Source: Gnetum montanum (lineage: Eukaryota > Streptophyta > Gnetopsida > Gnetales > Gnetaceae). Taken from it: 64,000 bases of DNA. This document shows positions 56,331 to 64,000 of the stretch, one piece after another. Numbering within the stretch: the first letter of the stretch is position 1; the number at the start of each line of letters is the position of its first letter. Location: the NCBI GenBank assembly GCA_015680685.1, contig MNCI01009596.1:226307-290306 (forward strand), in the 5' to 3' direction. Below the pieces are notes generated by a model. That model made no database searches and was not told the DNA's origin. It saw only the letters and a program-made list of their open reading frames with translations. The position numbers and the translations under genes are program-made.

Positions 56331-59300
56331 ACAAATGTTATTAACTTATAGTTGGATAGTTGTCTAAGTGGTTCTAAACCTAAACCTTGAAGGATCTTCT
56401 TTAGGACTAACAGTTCATGAAAACCCTTGTAGATACTTGTAGTTGCTAACCCTCCATCCACCACTTGTAAAATAACCATCGAGTCGCTTTCAAACCAAAC
56501 GTCCTTCAATGTACATACTATGATGTTGATTCATGTGGTTATTAATTGGATCAAGGCTAGCCATGTTCCGAGGAAATTATTCAATCTTGGAAGTCCCCTA
56601 TCTACTTATAGATCATCGAAAATGATCCCTACAAGGCTTTACTAGATTCAAGTTCTAGGATAAATTTAATCTCACAAGAAATATACAAGACCTGGAATTT
56701 GCCTCCATTGAAAAAAAGCAACATCGGACTAGAGCTTGTTGATTAGTCCATCATTGTTCACTTGGAGTTAGTGGAGGACATTGTGATCATCATCTTTGGG
56801 TGGTCTTATCCTACAGAATTCTTGGTGATCCATATTGATAATTGTAAGAGGGACTTTCCTATTATAATGGAAAGGGCTTGGCTTAACATGATTGATGTTA
56901 AGATAGGGATTTGAGACATTTCCTTAGAAATTTCAAGGAAAAATAAATTTGACGAAGTAGAGAAAAAGTGAGTTCCATGCATCACATAGAATGACACAGG
57001 GTGCCATTGTGTGTAGAAAATATGAGCTATACAAAGTACATTAATCAAGGCATGGAAAAAGTATGTTTAGACATCTATTGTTCAGAAGCGCCTGTATGTA
57101 GCAGACACAAAACAAGACGGTACCTAGTGGCTAATAATAGATGGTGAAACTGATTCAAACATATGCATGGAATAAATAGAAAGCCTCACAAGTGTCTACA
57201 TTGAATACATAGATGAGATAGAGAGATGAGTAGCCAACTCTCCTATGCATAGACTGAGATGGATTGGGGAGAGTTGGAGATCCTAGAATAATTTAAGTAG
57301 GAGCCCCTATAAGTAAATGCCTTACTACCTAATCTAGAATATGCTTATCTTGATAAAGGCAAGCTGATAATCATCAATGTTCATCTTGCTCAAGCACAAA
57401 ACCAAAGTTGTTGGACATGGTTAACAATTGACCAATAACCTTTGTGTGGTCATATCATGAACTAATGGGAATAGATCCAAGGATATGCCAACACTGGATC
57501 TACATAGACACCTCCATCAAACCTAAATGGAAACCATAGAGGAGGTTTAATCCTAAGTTAAAGTAAGTTATAAAGGACAAAATCAAATAGCTTCTTAAAG
57601 TAGGATTTATTTATCCTATTGTGGATAGTAAGTGGGTTAGCCCACTCTTCATTGTACCAAAGAAAGATGGTAAATGAAGGGTTTGCATTGACTACAGGTT
57701 GTTGAACATGAGAACATTTAAAGATTATTTTTTGTTGTCATTTGTGCATCAGGTGTTGGATACTATTATAATGAATAGCTACTACAACTTTCTGGATGGT
57801 TATACCCACTATAACCAAATCTAAATTACATTAGAGGACTAGGCTAAAACTACTTTCACAAGTTCCCAGTGGACTTTTGCATATAAAAAGATGCCCTTTG
57901 ACTTGTGCAATGTCCCTACTACTTTTCAATTCCTAGTGCTTATTATCTTCTAGTAGTAGATTGGTAGTGGTGTAGAAGTCTTCATGAATGACTTTTCTAC
58001 TTATGGTACCACTTTTGAGTAGGCCTTGGACCATCTTGAGCAATGTTGAAATTTTTTTTAGAGATAAACTTAAGGCTTAATTGGAAAAAAAGCCATCTAA
58101 TGGTCTAAGAGGACATAGTCTTGGGGCATCAAATTTTAGAAAAAGGGATTGAGGTGGATCCAAAAAAGTATGGATCATTCAAGGAATCATTAGACAACTT
58201 GAAATAGCGAAAGACGTGAGGTCATTCCTTAGGCACATTGGTTACTATCAGCAATTCATTGAGAACTTTTTCAAAATTGCCAAGTTGTTGGTAGAGTTGA
58301 CAAAGAAGGATGCACCTTTTGACTAGACCAAGAAATGCAAGCATGCATTTTGGTAATTAAAGTAAAAACTCAAAGAGATTGCTATTCTACAAGCTCTAGA
58401 TATGTCCAGACCCTTCCACATCATGACGAATGCATCCAAATATGCAGTGGAAGTGATATTGATGCAATTAAATGAGTAGAAACATCCTTATTATATCCAT
58501 TGCATCATTAAAAGTATTATGGGTGTACAACTAAATTACACCACCACTAAAAAGGAGCTTATGGTAGTAGTGTATGTCTTAGAGAAATTCAGGCACTATG
58601 TGCTTAGATACAAAATCTTTGTGCACATGGATCACAATGTAATTTATTTTATAATGAACAAGCTAGTGGAAAGACCCCATGTCATACAATGGTTGGTGAT
58701 CTTGCAAGAGTTTGATCTTACAATACTGGATAGAAAGAAAACTGAGAATGTGATCATCGATCACTTGTCTCAGTTATAATGGAATGGCAAAGAGGATGAA
58801 AAACCTCTATATGATTAGTTCTCAAATGAACTCCTCTTTGCCAAAGCTTAGAATGCTCAAGAAACTAATAGTGCCAAATGGTACAATGATTTGCTCTTCT
58901 ATCTTCTCTCTCAAGAGACTTCATAGGAATAGTATAATAAGAAGAAACAATAGTTTCTTCACCAAGTCAAATGCTACATAGAGATCTAAAGTAACCTTTA
59001 TAAGGTTTGTGTTGATGGCTTGGTATAATGGTACATACCTTATGCTGATCAACTGTGAATCCTATAGGATGCTCATGAAGGTCCTTGTAGGGGCCATTAT
59101 GTAGGGAGAAGGATAGTCGTGAAAATTCTCATGGCAGGATACTTTTGGTTGATAATCTTTAGGGACTCATCAATATTTTCATTCATGTAAGAGATGGAGG
59201 AATTATCATATGAATGGAAGGTCTACATTAGTGGATCCAACCTCAAAGTTTGTTCACCTTTGTGGCATTCACTTCATGGGGCCTATTAGCTACATGTCTA

Positions 59301-60100
59301 ATGAAAAGGTGTATATCATCGTAGCGGTTGGCTACTACACCAAGCGGGCTGAAGTTACAATAGTCATCAATTGTTTATCTTCCACTACAACACAATTTAT
59401 TCAATAGAATATGGTAAACAGGTTTGGTATGCCTAAGGAACTTATTTTTGATGATGGAACTTACATTATAAGAGTTACTTTTTGGAAACTGATGTAACAC
59501 CTAGGGGTGCAACATAAATTGACAACTTGATATCACCCCTAAGCTAATGGTCAAACTGACATTACTAACAGGGAAATAACTATGATACTAACATACACAA
59601 TTACTAAATATATGAAGGACTAGAGCATAAAACTCAACGATGCTCTATGGACTTATCAATCAACCCACAAAATTTCTATAGGTTATTCTCCCTATGAGTT
59701 AGTGTATAAAAAACTACCAACACTTCTAATCCAAGCTAAGCTCTATACATTCTCAATGACTTGCGAGCTTGACCTTAATCTAAGCATAACATAGAAAGAA
59801 TGCCTAATGATACTAAATATGCTAGAAGAGAATAGACAAGTAGCCCTATTAATGAGGAAAGTACACAAGGCATATGCCAAACAACATCATGTCACATGAA
59901 TAAGGAGAGTTAAATTTCAACCAAGTGATAAGGTTCTTTATTGGAATCCCATGCATGTGCCATAATGTATGAAGTTTCAGACATTATGGAAAGAACCATA
60001 CATCATTCATGTAAATTTTCCTTCCTATGCCATGATAATTTACCATCCTTCAAGCCTAGAGAAATGGTTGTTAGTCAATATCCAATAAGTGAAGCCTTTT
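56330..60100 (+). pseudogene. TE5 pol (protease, RT, RNase H, integrase), broken
   Basis: Protease site KALLDSSSRINLISQEIYK at about 56,633-56,690, with the Gly after Asp-Ser changed. Linker at 56,820-57,500. RT spans about 57,560-58,400, with FMNDF at 57,981-57,995 and three consecutive TAG codons at 57,951-57,959. RNase H is at 58,519-58,779 (KKELMVVVYVLEKFRHYVLR). Integrase is at about 59,040-60,100 with GIHFMGP (first catalytic Asp changed to His), FDDGTYI and TNREITMILT. It is as decayed as TE4 and carries several of the same defects. Confidence 0.87.
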
Positions 60101-60854
60101 TTGGAACCTAAGATAACTAGTAGTGCTAACACCTCAATAGCTGGACAAGCATGATCAATTTTTTGGATCTCCTCCTATCAACTCAGTCATGGAGAAGATA
60201 ACCATTCATATTAACATTTTTTGATGGCTACCCAATTTTTCACCTTTTTGTTTTACATTATTCTAAATATGTTTTCAATTTTCTTGAATATTTTACAACT
60301 TCTTTTATATATTTTTCCATTTATTTCTTTTAGTGTTTTTTGTTGTTTTGTTTTGTTTGTTATGAAATATTGAATTTTTTCCATGGTTACTGCTACTACT
60401 GGAAGTTAATTAATGTTATGATTGACTGCTAAATGACCAAAAGTTATCTCTAAATTATATCCTTGATTAATAGATTGTTAATTTTCTGATAACATTAGGT
60501 AGTGAGTCCACAACATCCATTCATTTTGAAACACCATAAAAATTTGCATGTTATAGTCAATTTTCATAATGTAGCTTTAACCCCATGAAACCTAAGGAAA
60601 AAATTCATTGTAAATGTGAAGATTGTAATCCACAGTGGATAATTTCACATACTTTTTACTTTTGGGGCTGAAAAATGCCTCATAAGTGGTCAAAGTCTCA
60701 TTACTCAAGTGAAAAAAGTCACACAATGTTTATATTTGGGCTTGTAAGGATTAAAAATGCCTTTTGAAATGCCAAAAATGACAATTTGATGGGATTTATG
60801 GGGGTTATACATTTTTATATGATAGAAACACTTGCAGGAAGGTAGATCTCACCT

Positions 60855-61035
60855 ACCCCCAACGTGGAGAGGTGGAAGGTTTTCCCTCAGCTTGGAAACT
60901 TTTCCCCCAAGTGTGGAGACTGGATGCTTAGCTTGGAAACCTTTCCTCCTCAACGTGGAAGTTTCCCCCTAGCATGGAGACTCCACCCATAGCGTGGAAA
61001 TTGCATGCCCCCAGTGTGGAAGCCACAAAAGACAA
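60855..61035. repeat. Array of degenerate (A)GC-TGGAAAC-TTTCCCCC units
   Basis: About eight copies of a unit like CTTGGAAACCTTTCCTCC or CGTGGAAGTTTCCCCC repeat every 20-25 bp. Isolated copies (AGCGTGGAAGC, CAGCGTGGAGC) continue to about 61,610. The units are partly self-complementary (GGAAA and TTTCC). Confidence 0.7.
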
Positions 61036-61227
61036 AATTCATCACTTCATGTAGTTCAACATTGACCAACCACTTCAATGAGCATGGTGGAGAGCTGAGC
61101 ATGGAAGATTCATCTCCAACATGGAAGGTGTGCCCTAGTTACTATTTATAGTAAATGGAATGGTCATGGGGGAAAACCACCCNGTATATGATAACCCTCC
61201 AAAATTTGGGCATCCATCTCACCTAAA

Positions 61228-61310
61228 TAAGGTAGAAATTTTGTAGCAATTTGGTAGCCATTTTGCAGCAATTTGGTAGCCATTTTACAACCATTTTCCA
61301 ACCATTTTGT
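61228..61310. repeat. Short tandem repeat, unit about 22 bp
   Basis: CAATTTGGTAGCCATTTTGC-like units occur about four times in a row, the last ones changed to ACAACCATTTTCC. They give repeated MATKLLQNGYQIATKLLQ-type translations on the minus strand, which are not taken as coding. Confidence 0.8.
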
Positions 61311-62163
61311 AGCCCCATTTGTGGCCCAAAACTTATAAAAACTAGCCTCAAACACCATTTATAGGTTGAGCACTTTTCATAGCTCAGTAATTCTCTCAAG
61401 GTTCCACTTTTTTTTTGGCACTTGAATACATTGAGCATACATACATTTTCCCAAGCAATAATTCCATGCTTGGGGCATTTTCAAGCACTTAAGAGCTCTT
61501 GCAATTTCCCATGTTTGCATTCTCTTGAACCCTAGCGTGGAAGCATTAACCTGAGATTTGTGGGTTTTTGGTGTCAACACTATAATTCTGGGATCCCCAA
61601 TCCTCAGCGTGGAGCAATTTGGCATCCAAATTTTTCACTTTTCTCACCCCTAGCAATAGCCAACATTGCAAATATGAGATTGTAGCATCAAAGATTCGAT
61701 AGCCTCGGGAGTGGTAGGACATCCAGATCATGGAGTTGATTGCATCGACTTCAATAGACCTTGAAACCCCATCCAAGTGAACCCCCTTGTTGTCCACTTA
61801 GGCATCATTTGTACACATTTCTCTAACTTATTATTTATTCTTTTTCAATAAAGATTTAAGTTTTGGGTTTTTTGTGCATGATATATTTGTTTTTTTTTGT
61901 GTATTATTCAAATTTGTTATCAGTTTTTGCATTCCATTTCATTACATTATTTTGTAAACTCCCCAAGTCCCTAGTTGATCTACCAAACTAGCCAAGGCAC
62001 CTTAGATCCCATTTTACATGGAGGCCCTAGGGATTCGAGGTTGAGGAATTGCTGTGCACTAGATCTCCTTCGATTTTTTTCATCGATCAAATTTTTTGGT
62101 CACAACAATTTTTCTTAGTGCTAGAAGGAGTGCCTTTGCCCAGGTTCTATGCCAAAATCTATT

Positions 62164-63150
62164 AGCCATATTGCCAACATTGTCTCCTAGTAATAAATTT
62201 ACATTTTTGTAGCCAAGACATTGAAAGATCAACGTTGCCCCTTCCCCCTTGTGACCAAAACTATTACATGGAAGTTGTAGGTGGTTGGGTGGTGGCTTTT
62301 CATAGTAATTACTTTGAATTTTTCTGCACCAAAGCTAGTGTTGAAATCTTTCCCTCATTTTCCCTTTTGTTGTCAATTTTTCTAATTTCCAAAGTGGGTG
62401 GTGCAACGCTTGAAAAAATTACCAAACTTTCAGAAGTTATCTTCCCCCCATTTTTCCAACCTGAGAAAATTGGCAACCTACCAAAACCAAGTTCTTAGTA
62501 GGAAATACCAACTTTCCACTTTGATTTTTTCAACCTTTCCCCTTATCAATGTTGGATTAGAAGGGGTGAGATTCCCATCATCTCACCCCTTTTCTTCCCC
62601 CTACCATATCCAATGTAGAAGCAGCTGGGAAGCCTAGCATGGGAGATGTTTAACACCAACTTTCCCAAGGCCAACATTGCAAATTGAAAGTCTTTTTCGA
62701 TATTTTTGTAGCTAGGACTTCTAAAATATTAATGCTGCCCCTTCCCCTCTATGACCAAAATTGTAGTGTAGAAGTTGTAGGCGATTGGGTGATGGTTTTT
62801 CACAATAGTTGCTATGAATTTTTCAGCCCAAAAGCTAGCGTTGAAACCTTTTCCTTTCTCTTTTTACTACCAATTTCAATAATTTTTAGCTTCTAAAGTT
62901 GGTTTGGCAGCCCTTTCAAGACTTACCAAACTTCTAGAAGTTAGCTTCCCCACATTTTTTCCAAGTTGAGAACATTGGTAGCCTACCAAAATCAAGTTTT
63001 AGTGGAAAAACCTAACTTTCCACTTTGATTTTTAGCCTTCTCCCCATCAATGTTGGAATAGAAGGGGTGAGATTCCCATTATCTCATCCCCCTTTCTTTT
63101 TTTCCCTTGCCATACTTAGCATAGAGGTAGTTGAGAGGCCAGTGTAGGTA
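62164..63150. repeat. Tandem duplication, two units of about 500 bp
   Basis: Unit 1 (about 62,164-62,650) and unit 2 (about 62,665-63,150) share, in order, ATTTTTGTAGC, GCCCCTTCCCC, GAAGTTGTAGG, AACTTTCCACTTTGATTTTT and AGAAGGGGTGAGATTCCCAT, at a constant offset of 499-501 bp. Substitutions and small indels are common, so the duplication is old. Confidence 0.88.
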
Positions 63151-64000
63151 AGGCTTGTTACCAACCTTTCAGCTTTCCATTTCTGGTAAAGGGGTACATC
63201 TCCCTTACCCCCAATTACTAATTTTATTAAGTACTTTATTCTTAGCCATTTTTGTTTTCTTTAAATGTTTTTGAATTCCATTCACTGAAACTTACTTCTA
63301 TTTTATCATTTATAGGCTTGTTTTAAGCCATTCTCAACACCATAGCTACGTCTTTCCAACAATCTTCCAAGTTGTCCCTCATCTTCACTGGTGAAGGTCT
63401 TAGCCAACAAGTCATGAGAGTATATGATCCCAAAGATCCTGCTATTATCAAATGTAGGCAATCTTTGAGAGTCAGAAGGAAAAGTCCTAATTTTGTAGTC
63501 ATAAATGAAGATTGATATAACTTCATTTGCATGAAAAAATAGGCGAGCATGCTGATTCCACATTTGGAAGTAGAAGCCAAAAGGGAGTTTGAACTTATCC
63601 ATCATAATGGTAAGGAGTACATCCCTTCTTCCTATGATCAAATACCGCTCTCTCATATCTATGTGGGTTTACTAGCCTAATTGATTGAGATGAAGGAAAA
63701 GCATGAAAAACATAGCTATGAGGAACAGGAAGAGGAGGATGAATTTAGGGTAGAATCTGAGCTTGAAAACATCCTAGGGGGATTGTTCCAATAAGCAACC
63801 CTGAAGGCCATCGAGACTTCCCCTCATGCCTTTATTTTCTCCATGGGCATGATGCTGCCATCTTTCATAGTTGACCCCACATTGGTCATAGCCATGCATC
63901 AAACTTAATTAATGCTACAAAATATGATCCATAATCCATCAATGCCATTTGCCACATGGCCTCAATTTGTGCAACCATGAATTATGGTTTTTACCACCGC

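Larger units (their letters stand above)
55804..60550 (+). mobile_element. TE5: decayed Ty3/gypsy internal region, second unit of the tandem array, no 3' LTR
   Basis: Follows LTR B2 with a primer site (55,804-55,822) and the gag start (55,959), then pol to about 60,100 and a short piece of tail. The tail matches TE1 and TE4 until about 60,545 (GAGTCCACAACATCC near 60,503-60,517) and then gives way to unrelated sequence, so the element is truncated and has no 3' LTR here. Most of gag is deleted at about 56,126. Confidence 0.85.
60551..64000. other. Repeat-rich unassigned sequence
   Basis: No gene is recognised. It holds a TGGAAG/TGGAGA motif array (60,855-61,035), a short tandem repeat (61,228-61,310), a tandem duplication of about 500 bp (62,164-63,150), and a CAATAAAG signal near 61,849 in T-rich sequence that could belong to an unrecognised LTR. 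There is one ambiguous base (n) at 61,183. From 63,300 a plus-strand frame with few stops reads QVMRVYDPKDPAIIKCRQSL, then a Glu-rich stretch near 63,690-63,770. This may be the decayed start of another element. A 116-residue minus-strand frame over the same bases is probably a shadow. Confidence 0.45.

Noticed and set aside
63306-63656. 116-codon minus-strand frame at the right edge
   Set aside because: The plus strand of the same bases reads more like protein, and no family is recognised on the minus strand. It is treated as a shadow.

Overview
This window looks like nuclear DNA of a seed plant. The evidence is an intron-rich plant-type gene of 22 coding exons with GT-AG introns, Ty3/gypsy LTR retrotransposons with 5-bp target duplications, tRNA-derived SINE-like repeats, and an AT-rich background. 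The species cannot be told from the sequence. One host gene is recognisable; almost everything else is retrotransposon sequence in various states of decay.

Host gene (10,763-24,868, minus strand): an apparently intact PHGAP/REN-type Rho-of-plants GTPase-activating protein. It has an N-terminal PH domain, a RhoGAP domain with its arginine finger, an acidic linker, coiled coils and a conserved C-terminal tail. I placed 22 coding exons by splice sites and codon phase. They sum to 2,691 bp (896 codons plus stop) with no internal stop. Its introns carry SINE-like copies, a 157-bp tandem duplication and a hairpin. A GC-richer leader and promoter region with a degenerate repeat, a TTC run and a telo-box lies upstream (24,869 to about 26,900).

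Left flank (1-9,438): a decayed gypsy element on the minus strand (TE1), with its 5' LTR at 8,644-9,438. Its tail carries another LTR (1-617), and its RT/RNase H junction is split by a solo LTR (3,100-4,089) flanked by AGTTT duplications.

Right flank: a solo LTR (28,843-29,683, AGTAG duplication), then a SINE-like cluster, then TE3 (32,278-39,324, ATAAG duplication). TE3 keeps both LTRs, the primer site, gag and the tail but has lost RT, RNase H and integrase. About 4 kb of unassigned AT-rich DNA follows. A truncated gag (TE2, 43,436-44,904) then abuts a tandem LTR-internal-LTR-internal array (TE4 and TE5, 44,905 to about 60,550) in which both internal regions share one LTR. That shared LTR carries a nested solo LTR (54,238-55,023). 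TE4 and TE5 share a catalytic RT substitution and four stop positions. The last 3.5 kb holds unassigned repeats: a motif array, a short tandem repeat and a 500-bp tandem duplication.

No new defence or biosynthetic system is visible. The more unusual observations concern the retrotransposons: palindrome-like arrays next to the LTR TATA boxes, the shared-LTR tandem with shared defects, an atypical Gag zinc-knuckle spacing, and a conserved long tail after integrase.
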